A DNA stretch of 64,000 nt from Halioglobus sp. (lineage in GTDB: Bacteria; Pseudomonadota; Gammaproteobacteria; Pseudomonadales; Halieaceae). How positions within the stretch are numbered: position 1 is the stretch's first letter; each line of letters opens with the position of its first letter. Of this stretch, positions 36,024 to 45,124 are shown in pieces. A program made the position numbers and the translations under genes. The notes beneath the pieces are model-generated. The model was not told the origin of the DNA. It was given only the letters and a program-made list of their open reading frames with translations, and searched no databases. The stretch is taken from assembly GCA_020443425.1 (NCBI GenBank), contig JAGRIE010000006.1, forward strand, positions 131,191 to 195,190, read 5' to 3'.

Positions 36024-37070
36024 ATGCCAGTAATTTGGTTGATCGACGCCTACCGCGCAGGCGAGCGAGGGCAGGTGCGCGCCCTGGTGGATGCGCTGGG
36101 CTGGCCCAGTGAAACCAAGGTGTTGAACTACCGCAAGCACGTGTTTTTACCCCATGTGCTGGGGCAGTCGACGCTGCGTGGCATTACCAGCGAGTCGGCC
36201 GCGCTGCTGCAGCCGCCGTGGCCGGATCTGGTGATCACCTGTGGCGTGCGCAACGAACCGGTGTGCCGCTGGATCCGGGAGCAATCGGGCGGCCACACCC
36301 GCTATGTCCATGTCGGGCGGCCCTGGGCGCCGCTGGACACTTTCGACCTGGTGATCACCACGCCGCAGTACCGCGTGCCGCCGCATCCCAATGTGCTCAA
36401 CAATCTGCTGACGCTGCACAGTGTGACCGAGGAGCGTCTGGCGCAGGCCCGTGCGGAGTGGGAATCCACTTTCGCCGCCATGCCCCGGCCGCGCTTTGCC
36501 GTGATGGTGGGCGGTGACAGCGGCCCCTTCACGCTGGGCGCGAAAGCCGCTGCGCGCCTCGGGCGCGAGGCCTCACAGCTGGCGCGGGCCAACGGCGGCT
36601 CGCTGCTGGTGTCGACCAGTTCGCGCACCCGCCCCGCCGCGGTCGAGGCGCTGCAGGCGGCGATCACCGGCCCGAATTATTTCTACCAGTGGTCGCCGGC
36701 GCCGGCGGCAAACCCGTATATGGGCATCCTGGCGTGGGCCGATCGCCTGATTGTCACCGGGGACAGCATCGCCATGCTGTCGGAGGCCTGTGCGACCGGC
36801 AAGCCGGTCACGATGTTCGACCTCGGGGGCATGCGTGATATCTACGATGAATCCACCCGCGATTTCCGCGTCGGTGGCATGCTGTACGCGCTGCTGCTCC
36901 GCTGGTTCTGGCGGCCGCTGAGCCGGGATATCACACTGGTGCACCGCCGTCTGCGCGAGACCGGTTGTGCCTCCTGGATTGAGGATGTGCTGGTGACGGC
37001 GAGGGTGCCGGCGGAAACCGATCTGAACCGCGCAGTCACCGCTGTGCGCAAGCTATTTGGCGAGTCCTGA
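36024..37070 (+). CDS. ELM1/GtrOC1-family putative glycosyltransferase (first copy)
   Basis: 348 residues from ATG 36024 (GGAAG seven bases upstream). N-terminal IWLIDAYRAGERGQ and QVRALVDALGW match the opening of the ELM1 family (named after a plant mitochondrial fission factor); the donor-like half has VMVGGDSGPFTLG (about 160), STSSRTRP (about 195) and VTGDSIAMLSEA (about 245), a GT-B-like pattern where a nucleotide sugar would bind. The family's bacterial role is poorly known. The 3' end overlaps the convergent ABC gene by 18 bases. A paralogue lies at 42090-43196. Confidence 0.8.
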   Translation: MPVIWLIDAYRAGERGQVRALVDALGWPSETKVLNYRKHVFLPHVLGQSTLRGITSESAALLQPPWPDLVITCGVRNEPVCRWIREQSGGHTRYVHVGRPWAPLDTFDLVITTPQYRVPPHPNVLNNLLTLHSVTEERLAQARAEWESTFAAMPRPRFAVMVGGDSGPFTLGAKAAARLGREASQLARANGGSLLVSTSSRTRPAAVEALQAAITGPNYFYQWSPAPAANPYMGILAWADRLIVTGDSIAMLSEACATGKPVTMFDLGGMRDIYDESTRDFRVGGMLYALLLRWFWRPLSRDITLVHRRLRETGCASWIEDVLVTARVPAETDLNRAVTAVRKLFGES

Positions 37071-38801
37071 GCCGCTGTCGCCGCTTGTGTCGAGGCGCTC
37101 GGCGACGCCGCCGGACATCCGGTACACCGTGTCGGCCCCCGATACCATGGCCTGGTTGTGCGATATCGCCAGGATGGTCAGCTGGCCCTTGAGCGCATCC
37201 AGGGCCTGGCGCACCGCTTCTTCGGTGTCCTTGTCCAGCGCACTGGTGGCCTCATCGAGGATCAACAGCCGCGGCTGGTTGATCAGCGCCCGGGCGATCA
37301 CGATCCGCTGCCGCTGGCCCCCCGACAGTTTGCCGCCGCGCTCGCCGACAATCGTGTCCAGCCCCTGCGGCAGGCGGGTGACAAAATCCCAGGCGCCGGC
37401 GGCGCGCAGTGCGCGCTCGACGTCAGCCGCGGTCAGCGAGGGTTCGCCCAGGGTAACGTTGTGGAGAATGCTGTCGTGCAGCAGGATGGTGTCCTGGGGC
37501 ACATAGCCAATCATTTTCCGCCACTGCTCGATGTCGATCTCCTGCAGTGGTACACCGTCCAGCAATACCTGCCCGCGCTGCGGCCGCAGCAGGCCGATCG
37601 CCAGATCGATGATGGTGGTTTTGCCGGAACCCGAGGGGCCCACCAGTGTGGTCAGCGAGCCCGCTTCTATCTGCAGCGACAGCCCCTGGAACACGGGGTG
37701 CTGGTCGTAGCTGAAGTGCACATTGTCCAGTGTGAGGCCGTGTTCGAAGTGCGGCGTAAGGCCGCCTTGCAGATCTTCCTGCGCCGCCTCGGCCGCCTTG
37801 ATCGCATCGGTCAGCGACCAGTAGGCGCTGTCGCCCTCCGCCAGTTTCTGGTACTGCTTCTGTACCTTGCCAAAATACGAGAAGGCCCTGCCCAGCGCGA
37901 CCACCAGGACCATCACGGTGGGCAGGTCCATGTGGAACCTCTCCATCGCGACATAGATGCCAAGACAGATAAAGGCCGTGAACATCAACTCCTGGCCGGA
38001 GTTCAGCATGGCGGCGCTGAGCACCTGCCGGCGCTGGGACTTGTTCAGTAGGTTGGTATCGTGCGCCAGCACCTGGTCGGCCAGGTATTCGCGGGACATG
38101 GCCTTCAGCGGCTTCACCGATTGCAGGGTATCGGTCAGGTTCGACATCAGCGATGTCATCAGCCGGGTCTGCTTGTTCGCCGCTTTGCGCGTGATGTTGA
38201 CCAGGAAATGCGACAGGCCGATGACCACGGCGCCCGCCACAATCGCGACCAGCGATGCCCGCCACGACAGCGCGAAGGCGACGCCGGCGTAGATGATGCC
38301 CGGAATGAGGAAGGTGAGGGCGGTGGTGCCGTTGACAAACGCGGTCGCCGAGCGCTGCGCCTCGGAGGCCATGGCATTGGTCAGCCGGCCGACCGGCTGG
38401 TGCAGGAAATACTCCCACTTGCTGCGCAGCACGGCACGCAGTAATTTCAGGCGCAGGTCGGTACTGACCTGTGCGGCGGTGTAGCCCACCTGGCGCTGCG
38501 CGAGCAACAGGAACAGGGATTTGAAGGCAACGCCCCCGAGCAGGATCGCCAGCATACTGCCCAGCGTGGGGGTGATGCCGACGTAGTCCAGAACGCTCAG
38601 TATGCTCTTTTCAAACTCGCTCTGGCCCTCGACGGCGGCACCGGGAATGGCGCTGGTGGCCTCCGGCCCCAGCGCAATATTCAACAGCGGCAGCAGCGCC
38701 GAGACACCCACACCCTCGGCAATCCCGGACAGCAGCAGCGCCAGCATCATCAGTACAGTCTGCCAGCGGTAGGCGCGGAAAAAGTCGAGCATCAATCCCA
38801 T
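37053..38801 (-). CDS. MsbA-like ABC transporter, fused permease and ATPase
   Basis: 582 residues, the same length as MsbA. Six membrane helices occupy about residues 1-320; the nucleotide-binding domain follows with Walker A GPSGSGKTT (about 375), Q-loop PQDTILLHDS (about 423), signature LSGGQRQR (about 480) and Walker B LLILDEATSALD (about 500). As a half transporter it should dimerise and flip a lipid or lipid-linked glycan across the inner membrane. It lies 78 bases downstream of lptG on the same strand. The substrate could be lipid A-core or the sphingolipid built by this locus; sequence cannot decide. Confidence 0.88.
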   Translation of the reverse strand: MGLMLDFFRAYRWQTVLMMLALLLSGIAEGVGVSALLPLLNIALGPEATSAIPGAAVEGQSEFEKSILSVLDYVGITPTLGSMLAILLGGVAFKSLFLLLAQRQVGYTAAQVSTDLRLKLLRAVLRSKWEYFLHQPVGRLTNAMASEAQRSATAFVNGTTALTFLIPGIIYAGVAFALSWRASLVAIVAGAVVIGLSHFLVNITRKAANKQTRLMTSLMSNLTDTLQSVKPLKAMSREYLADQVLAHDTNLLNKSQRRQVLSAAMLNSGQELMFTAFICLGIYVAMERFHMDLPTVMVLVVALGRAFSYFGKVQKQYQKLAEGDSAYWSLTDAIKAAEAAQEDLQGGLTPHFEHGLTLDNVHFSYDQHPVFQGLSLQIEAGSLTTLVGPSGSGKTTIIDLAIGLLRPQRGQVLLDGVPLQEIDIEQWRKMIGYVPQDTILLHDSILHNVTLGEPSLTAADVERALRAAGAWDFVTRLPQGLDTIVGERGGKLSGGQRQRIVIARALINQPRLLILDEATSALDKDTEEAVRQALDALKGQLTILAISHNQAMVSGADTVYRMSGGVAERLDTSGDSGSGLAK

Positions 38802-38879
38802 CGGGCGGCGTCTCCCTGTGCGCGCGAGTAGTGTAGGGCAGCGGCGGTCATGTCACAGTCTCCTCCGGATTCCCCGGCG

Positions 38880-39950
38880 TCACCACCGCATGCGACGCAA
38901 CAGCAGCAGCGCGCAGGCGAGGATAACCAGGGTCGGCAGCAGCGCTACCAGCGGGATGTTCCATTGCAATAATTGTCCCAGTGAAAAGATGATCTGGGTG
39001 CCCAGGTAGAAAAGTATGCCCAGCACCGCCCCGATGCCGATCTTGATGCCGAAACTGCGATCGCGACCGGCTGTGGCGCCGGCGCTGAGGGTGGTCGCCA
39101 GCAGCACCATCGCGAGCACGGTCAACGGCATCAGCAGTCGCTGCCAGAAGGCGTTGAGGTATTTGTCGGTGGGCTGCCCGTTGCCGGCGAGGTACTGGCT
39201 GTACGAGTACAGCACCGACAAAGTCATACTGTCGCTCTTCAGGGTCAGCGTGGGCAGTTCGTCGCTCGACCACAGGTTGGCAATCTCCAGTTCCGGGTAC
39301 CCCCTGGTGCGGAATTCGCCGTTGACCAGCGCTTTCTCCCTGGCTTTCTGGAACAGCCAGTGCCTGTCCCTGGTCACCTCTGCGGTCGCTGCCCACACGG
39401 CCCGTACCAGTTGCCTGGACTCGTCGAATTCAAACAGGCTGATATTGCCGGGCACATTGTCCTCGGACATTTTTCCAAGGTGGATGTAGCGCCGGCCATC
39501 GGTTGACCAGACGCCGCCGCCGGGAATCCACCCCTGGTTGCCGTCGCGCAGCAGTTTTCTCTCCTGCTCCGCAGACTGCTGCAGCTGGGGCGTGATGTAT
39601 TCCATGCAGACCCACAGGCCAGCCATCAGCAGTACAGTGGGCAGGGCGAGTGCGGCGAATAATTTCCTGGGCGGGAAACCGGTGCAACTGATGATCGTCA
39701 GTTCGTTGTAGCGGTCGAGATTGGCCAGTGCCACGATGCTGCCCAGCAGCGCGATCACGGGCGCGAGGCTGACCAGTTGGTTGGGCAGGGTCAGCAGCGT
39801 GTATTTGGCGACTTCCAGTGCATTGTAATCCAGCTCGGTGTGATCGAGCTCCTGGGTGAACCCGATCAGCCCGAAGATGGCACCCAGCACCAGGAACACG
39901 AGAAACCAGCCCTTGGCGACATTGATACCGATATAGCGCTGCAGAATCAT
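38880..39950 (-). CDS. lptG: LPS export ABC transporter permease LptG
   Basis: 356 residues from ATG 39950 (MILQRYIGINVAKGWFLVFL). Family features: three N-terminal membrane helices, a large periplasmic beta-jellyroll (about 120-260) and three C-terminal helices, ending in LLRRMRW. With LptF it forms the permease that, powered by LptB, lifts lipopolysaccharide from the inner membrane onto the Lpt bridge. The ATG overlaps the stop of lptF (ATGA), a standard coupled pair. Frame extension upstream to 40211 is antisense-like sequence and was rejected. Oddly, pepA, the usual gammaproteobacterial neighbour of lptFG, is absent. Confidence 0.9.
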   Translation of the reverse strand: MILQRYIGINVAKGWFLVFLVLGAIFGLIGFTQELDHTELDYNALEVAKYTLLTLPNQLVSLAPVIALLGSIVALANLDRYNELTIISCTGFPPRKLFAALALPTVLLMAGLWVCMEYITPQLQQSAEQERKLLRDGNQGWIPGGGVWSTDGRRYIHLGKMSEDNVPGNISLFEFDESRQLVRAVWAATAEVTRDRHWLFQKAREKALVNGEFRTRGYPELEIANLWSSDELPTLTLKSDSMTLSVLYSYSQYLAGNGQPTDKYLNAFWQRLLMPLTVLAMVLLATTLSAGATAGRDRSFGIKIGIGAVLGILFYLGTQIIFSLGQLLQWNIPLVALLPTLVILACALLLLRRMRW

Positions 39951-41014
39951 CGTCGTTTCAGCCTCGGTTGTGTAACCAGAATCACCAGCAGCACCGCCTG
40001 CAGTGCATACGCCGTCCACAGGCCGGGTATCGCCCCGAGCTTGCCCTGCTCGATGAAGGTGCGCAGCACACTGACCATCGCGAACAGGGCGATATACGAC
40101 AGCAGCGCGATGCTGAAGTTGCGAAAGCGCGACTCGCGCGGTGCCGAGCGCGCCAGCGGTACGGCGATCAGCGCCAGCAGGATGGTCGCCAGCGGTGTGG
40201 TGATACGCCACTGGTACTCGGCGATGTCCTTGGGATCAGAGGACTGTGACAGGGTCAGTGTGGTCTCGGCTTTGCGGCGGTATTTTTCCTCCGCCTCCTC
40301 ATTGGGCAGGTGCACCACCAGCTCCCCGAACTCCAGGGTCAGGTCGCGGCGTTCCCGCCGGTCCAGCAGGTAGTTGTAGCCGTTGTAAAAGGTGGCTTGC
40401 GAGGCCTGGTTGGGGTTGAGGGTCGGCATCGCGGCGGTCTCGGCGACAATGATCTCGGTGCGGGCCTCCTTGTCGTAGTTTTTCAGCAGGAACACGCCGC
40501 TGTGCAGGCCGGTATCGATGTCCACACCCGTGGCGATAAACGTGTAATCGCTGCCCCCCATATTGACGAACTCGTTGGCGGTCATTTTTTTCAGGTCAAA
40601 CTGTGCAGCCGCCTGGGACTCCAGCGCATAGCTGGTGCGGAAGGCCCAGGGCCGGCCCATGATGGAGATCAGGCCGGTGAAAAGCGCCACCAGCAGCGCC
40701 AGTTTGAACACCGCTTCCAGAATGCGCGCGCGACTGACGCCCGCGGCATAGAACGCGCGCATCTCCGAGTCGCGATAGAGGCGACCGATTGCTGAAAGTA
40801 CCGAGAAAAAGAACGCCGAGGGCAGTAAAATTTCCAGTGTTATCAGCGTATTGAGGCCGACGAGCTTGAATGCGGTCAGCATGTCCAGCTTGCCCTCGGC
40901 GGCCAGCGAGAGCTGGCTGGCGGCGGAAAAGCCAATAAAAACCAGCACCAGAAGGCCGAGTCCGGTGATGAAGGGGCGCAGTATTTCCCAGCTGATATGG
41001 CGGTCGATGATCAA
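39947..41014 (-). CDS. lptF: LPS export ABC transporter permease LptF
   Basis: 355 residues if started at TTG 41014 (L-I-I-D-R-H-I-S-W-E), the position that matches the family's usual IIDRYI opening; AGGA lies ten bases upstream. An earlier start at 41101 or 41074 would add 20-29 residues without family support. Features: N-terminal helices, the periplasmic jellyroll with VFLLKNYDKEARTEIIVAE (about 155), then three C-terminal helices. It pairs with LptG, whose start overlaps this stop. The gene is divergent from a sulfotransferase 131 bases away, rather than from pepA. Confidence 0.9.
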   Translation of the reverse strand: MIIDRHISWEILRPFITGLGLLVLVFIGFSAASQLSLAAEGKLDMLTAFKLVGLNTLITLEILLPSAFFFSVLSAIGRLYRDSEMRAFYAAGVSRARILEAVFKLALLVALFTGLISIMGRPWAFRTSYALESQAAAQFDLKKMTANEFVNMGGSDYTFIATGVDIDTGLHSGVFLLKNYDKEARTEIIVAETAAMPTLNPNQASQATFYNGYNYLLDRRERRDLTLEFGELVVHLPNEEAEEKYRRKAETTLTLSQSSDPKDIAEYQWRITTPLATILLALIAVPLARSAPRESRFRNFSIALLSYIALFAMVSVLRTFIEQGKLGAIPGLWTAYALQAVLLVILVTQPRLKRR

Positions 41015-41145
41015 GCGGTAGTGTTCCTGTCGAGACTGGCGCCATTGTACATGAAGCGCCAGTTGTCTGGTCATTTTGACCCGCATCGCGCATAATTGCA
41101 CGCTTTGCGCATGTGGCCGCAGCCTTCCAGTGAGTATTTGATTAC

Positions 41146-42087
41146 ATGTTGAATCTGAGTGATGGCGTCAAAAAAGCGCTGATTCTCATCCCGACGCAAC
41201 CGCTCCCGGCCACAACCCGGGTCGCACTGCGCCGCAAGCATCTGGCGCGCCTGGAGCTGGCGAAGGCGCACCGGGCCAATTTCCTGATTATCGGCCACCC
41301 GAAGAGCGGCAATACCTGGCTGAAGGTGATGATTTCACGCCTGTACCAGCTGCGCTACAACCTGCCTGAGTCGAAACTCATCAATACCGATGAGTTCGCG
41401 CGTAAGATACCTGAAATCCCCAGGCTCGCGGCCACCAACGGCTACTACAGTTACGAGGGCGAGGTCGGCAAACTGCTGGCCTGTGGTGCCCCGGACAACC
41501 CGCTGCGGCACAAGCCTGTGCTGTTCCTGGCGCGCAACCCGATCGATATCGCGGTGTCCTGGTATCACCAGTTCACCAAGCGGCAGTCGCGGGCCAAGCA
41601 GGAGCTGATCAACCATTTCATCGAGCACCCCATCGACCGCCACACCGTGCAGATGTGGGAGTTCGTGCGCCATTCCGATATCGGCCTGCCGAGCCTGATC
41701 GAGTACCAGAACACCTGGGCGCGCAATGTGGCTGAGCTGGAGCACGGTATGCTGGCGCGCTACGAAGACCTGCGCGCCGAGCCCGTGCCAACCCTGCACA
41801 GGATCACCCAGCTGATGGGCGAGGATTTCAGCGAGGAGGAAGTGCGCGCCGCTGTGGAGTGGGGCTCGTTCGACAACTTGCAGAAACTCGAGACCAGCGG
41901 CACCTTCAGCCAGGGCGGTATGAAACTGGTCAACCCCAACGACCCCAGTACGTTCAAGGTCCGGCGCGGTAAAGTCGGCGGCTATCGCGACGATTTCAAC
42001 GCCGAGCAGGTGGCTGAGCTCGAGGCGCTGGTGCGCGCCAATATCCTGCCGCAACTGGGCTACTGCCAGGACAGCGCGGACGCCTGA
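41146..42087 (+). CDS. PAPS-dependent sulfotransferase family protein (first copy)
   Basis: 313 residues. The 5'-phosphosulfate loop is GHPKSGNTWLKVM (about 50-62), the 3'-phosphate binding segment is ARNPIDIAVSWYHQF (about 128-142) and the GxxGxxK-like element is RRGKVGGYRDDF (about 275-286). This is the Sulfotransfer_1 layout for sulfating hydroxyls or amines on small molecules, lipids or glycans. It is followed two bases later by an ELM1-family gene, so a glycosyl or lipid acceptor in the same envelope pathway is likely. Two more members occur at 61807-63653. Confidence 0.87.
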   Translation: MLNLSDGVKKALILIPTQPLPATTRVALRRKHLARLELAKAHRANFLIIGHPKSGNTWLKVMISRLYQLRYNLPESKLINTDEFARKIPEIPRLAATNGYYSYEGEVGKLLACGAPDNPLRHKPVLFLARNPIDIAVSWYHQFTKRQSRAKQELINHFIEHPIDRHTVQMWEFVRHSDIGLPSLIEYQNTWARNVAELEHGMLARYEDLRAEPVPTLHRITQLMGEDFSEEEVRAAVEWGSFDNLQKLETSGTFSQGGMKLVNPNDPSTFKVRRGKVGGYRDDFNAEQVAELEALVRANILPQLGYCQDSADA

Positions 42088-42089
42088 AC

Positions 42090-43196
42090 GTGACACCTCG
42101 TACCTGGGTGATTCTCAGTGACAAGCGAGGCGACAACGGCCAGGTGGAGACTATCGTCGACGCGCTGCAGTGGCCGGTGGAGCACAAATACGTGCATATG
42201 CGGCCCGAGTATGTACTGGGCAAGCCGCGCTACCGGCCCTCCCTCGACCACCTCGACCTCAGCCGCAGCGACCCCCTCGAGGCCCCGTGGCCGGACCTGA
42301 TCCTCACCGTGGGGCGGCGCCCCTCCATGGTGGCGCTGTGGATACGCCAGCAGTCCGGCAACAAAACCAAAATAGTGCTGGTGGGCAAGCCCTCTGGCCA
42401 TATGCTGGATTTTTCGCTGGTGATCGCCAGTGCGGAAAACCAGATGCCGCCGATGCACAATTTTGTGCCCACCACGCTGCCGCTGATGCGTGTCGCCGCC
42501 GGGGATGTCGCCAGTGAGGCGCAGGCCTGGCAGCCGCGCCTGGCGCCGCTGCGCAAGCCGCTGATCGCGATGCTGGTCGGCGGTGAGACCAACCCCTTTA
42601 TCATGAACCGGCAGGTGGCCGACGACCTGGTGGCGACAGCGCGCTGGATCGTCGATGACCTGGGCGGCACACCCTATGTCACCACCAGTCGGCGCACGAC
42701 GCCGGAGGTGGTCGAGGTGTTGCGGCGGGAACTGCCGCCGCAGGCGGTGTTCTACGAGTGGTCGGCGGAGTCCACCGACAACCCCTATCGCGCCCTGCTC
42801 GGCACGGCCGACGGCTTCATCGTCACCGCCGACAGCGTGTCGATGATGGTCGAGGTGATCTACCTGCACAAGCCGCTGGCGATTTTCCCGCTACCGGGCG
42901 GCTGGCTCGGTAGTGTCGACCAGTGCCGCCGCTCGCTGGCGCACTGGCTGTTCAACCCCCGGCAGGCATCGCGCCGGGATCGCTGGCGCCATCGGCTCGC
43001 CCGCGGAGTGTTCTACATCGACGTCTTCAAGATACTCTGCGCCACGCGCGACTTCCGCGCGTTCCACCGGCTGCTGGTGGACCAGGGCCTGGCCGTCTGG
43101 TCCGGCCAGCCCTTCGAGCAGCCCGCCGCCGAGTTGCCGGACGATATCAGCGTGGTCGTAAAGCGCATTGAGGCGCTGTTCCAGCATCCGGCCTGA
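42090..43196 (+). CDS. ELM1/GtrOC1-family putative glycosyltransferase (second copy)
   Basis: 368 residues from GTG 42090, three bases after the sulfotransferase stop. It shares with the copy at 36024 the opening (WVILSDKRGDNGQVETIVDAL), LVGGETNPFIMN (about 165), TTSRRTTPEVVEVL (about 195) and VTADSVSMMVEVIYLHKPLA (about 248-267). A GT-B-type transferase is likely, donor and acceptor unknown. Close coupling to a sulfotransferase suggests that the product of one is modified by the other. A 109-base gap separates it from the arylsulfatase gene. Confidence 0.8.
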   Translation: MTPRTWVILSDKRGDNGQVETIVDALQWPVEHKYVHMRPEYVLGKPRYRPSLDHLDLSRSDPLEAPWPDLILTVGRRPSMVALWIRQQSGNKTKIVLVGKPSGHMLDFSLVIASAENQMPPMHNFVPTTLPLMRVAAGDVASEAQAWQPRLAPLRKPLIAMLVGGETNPFIMNRQVADDLVATARWIVDDLGGTPYVTTSRRTTPEVVEVLRRELPPQAVFYEWSAESTDNPYRALLGTADGFIVTADSVSMMVEVIYLHKPLAIFPLPGGWLGSVDQCRRSLAHWLFNPRQASRRDRWRHRLARGVFYIDVFKILCATRDFRAFHRLLVDQGLAVWSGQPFEQPAAELPDDISVVVKRIEALFQHPA

Positions 43197-43305
43197 TTAT
43201 CGCCTCGTTGGAAACACTCTGACCACGATTGCCGCTTTTTTCTTCCGCGCGCGCGTGTACTGTGTACGCACAGAATAATGAGTCAGTGGTAGCGAGGTTC
43301 CTTCA

Positions 43306-45099
43306 TTGCGCAGCAGAGCTGGATTGTCCGTATCGAGGGCGCTGCAACGTGCCGCAGTATTGCTGGCCTGCGCGGTGTGGTTGCCGCCAGCCACCGCAGC
43401 CGAGCCACCCAATATCGTGCTGATTGTCGCGGACGATATCGGCTACTCCGATTTCGGTGCTTTCGGGGGTGAGATAGAGACACCCAATATCGATGCGCTG
43501 GCCGCCGAGGGCATGCGGTTCTCCAACTTCCACGCGGCTTCCAGTTGTGCCCCCACACGCGCGATGCTGCTGACCGGCATCGATAATCACCGCGCCGGTG
43601 TCGGCAGTATGCGGGAGCTGATGCCGCTGTCGCACCGCGGCGAACCCGGCTACGACGGTGTGCTGAACGACAGTGTGCAGACTGTCGCAAGCGCGCTGCA
43701 GGCGGCGGGCTACCGCACCGTAGTCGCCGGCAAATGGCATCTGGGAACGGAGCCGGAGAACCTGCCGCCGGCACGGGGTTTTGATCGCTCTGTGATCCAG
43801 GCCGACAGCGGCTCTGACAATTTCGAGCTGCGTCCCTACCTGCCCATGTACCCGGAGGCGCGCTGGTATGACGATGGCGAGCGCATGGTGTCGCTGCCGG
43901 CTGACTTTTACTCATCGACCTTCTTTGTCGATGCGACAATAGAGTTCCTGGCCTCGACGCAGTCACAGGGCGGGCCGTTCTTCGCCTACCTCGCCTTCCA
44001 GGCCAATCACCTGCCGCTGCAGGCGCCGGCAGATTTCATCGACGCCTACCGCGGGCGCTACACCGAGGGCTGGGCCAGGGTCCGGGCGGCGCGTATCCAG
44101 AATCTCCTGTCCGAGGGGTTGATCAGCGCCGGGGCGACCCTCGCTGCCGGGCCGTCGCAGGCAGAGTGGGACGCCCTGAGCGCACAGGAGCAGTATTTTG
44201 AGGCGCGCCGCATGCAGGCCTACGCCGGTATGGCCACGGCGATGGACTATGAAATCGGTCGCTTCATAAACTACCTGCGTGAGTCCGGCCAGTACGACAA
44301 TACCGTGTTTGTCCTGTTCTCGGATAATGGCGCCACGGCGACCGAGCCGTATGACAACCGCTGGGGGCGTCGCTGGCTGGAGGACAACTACCACCGCGAG
44401 GTCGAGACCCTGGGCCAGAAGGGCAGCTGGGTGGCGGCCGGCAGTCACTGGGGGGTGCTTTCAAACACACCGCTCAGCGGCACCAAGTTTTCATCCGGCG
44501 AGGGCGGCGTGCGTGTGCCGCTGATAGTGGCCGGTCTCCCCGCTATTGCGCCGGGCGCGGTGAACCGCGAGTTCGCCTATATCACCGACCTGGCGCCCAC
44601 GCTGTTGGAGATCGCCGGCTTGCAGTCGCCGGGGGCCGCAGCGGTCCGCCAGGCCATCACCGGCAAGAGCCTGTTGCCGGCCCTGCAGGACAGCTCTGCA
44701 GGACCGTACAGCGCTGATGAACCGGTAGGCTACGAATTCTCAGGCAATTCCGCGCTGTATCGCGGTGACTACAAGCTGGTGCGGAACCAGCCGCCCGCCG
44801 GCGACCGGCAGTGGCGCCTCTACAATATCAGCGACGACCCCGGTGAAACCGTCGACCTCTCCGCAAGCAGGCCGGACCTGTTCCAGCGCATGCAGGCCGA
44901 CTATGAGACCTACGCCCGCGACAACGGCGTGCTGCCGATGCCGGAGAACTATTCGGTGGCAAAACAGGTGATGATCAATACCCTGGTGTTTTTCTACCTG
45001 CCGCGGTCCCTACCCTATATCGGTGTGTTTCTGGTGCTGGCGATCGCACTGTATCTCTATCGCCGCGCGCGCAGGAAAAACAGGAAACAGACACATTGA
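43306..45099 (+). CDS. Arylsulfatase-type sulfatase with C-terminal membrane anchor
   Basis: 597 residues starting at TTG 43306 (GAGG eight bases upstream), with a signal peptide ending near PPATAAEPP. The formylglycine motif CAPTR is at residues 81-85 and metal ligands are in VADDIGYSDFG (about 41-51) and FVLFSDNGATAT (about 343). A hydrophobic helix (about 558-582) plus a basic tail anchors the C-terminus. It hydrolyses a sulfate ester in the periplasm or outside, provided that a formylglycine-generating enzyme converts Cys81. The neighbours (DUF3604, SDR, TonB receptor) suggest scavenging of a sulfated compound; turnover of sulfated envelope lipid is an alternative. Confidence 0.9.
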   Translation: MRSRAGLSVSRALQRAAVLLACAVWLPPATAAEPPNIVLIVADDIGYSDFGAFGGEIETPNIDALAAEGMRFSNFHAASSCAPTRAMLLTGIDNHRAGVGSMRELMPLSHRGEPGYDGVLNDSVQTVASALQAAGYRTVVAGKWHLGTEPENLPPARGFDRSVIQADSGSDNFELRPYLPMYPEARWYDDGERMVSLPADFYSSTFFVDATIEFLASTQSQGGPFFAYLAFQANHLPLQAPADFIDAYRGRYTEGWARVRAARIQNLLSEGLISAGATLAAGPSQAEWDALSAQEQYFEARRMQAYAGMATAMDYEIGRFINYLRESGQYDNTVFVLFSDNGATATEPYDNRWGRRWLEDNYHREVETLGQKGSWVAAGSHWGVLSNTPLSGTKFSSGEGGVRVPLIVAGLPAIAPGAVNREFAYITDLAPTLLEIAGLQSPGAAAVRQAITGKSLLPALQDSSAGPYSADEPVGYEFSGNSALYRGDYKLVRNQPPAGDRQWRLYNISDDPGETVDLSASRPDLFQRMQADYETYARDNGVLPMPENYSVAKQVMINTLVFFYLPRSLPYIGVFLVLAIALYLYRRARRKNRKQTH

Positions 45100-45124
45100 T
45101 AAACCCGGAAAGAGTGAATAAGAC

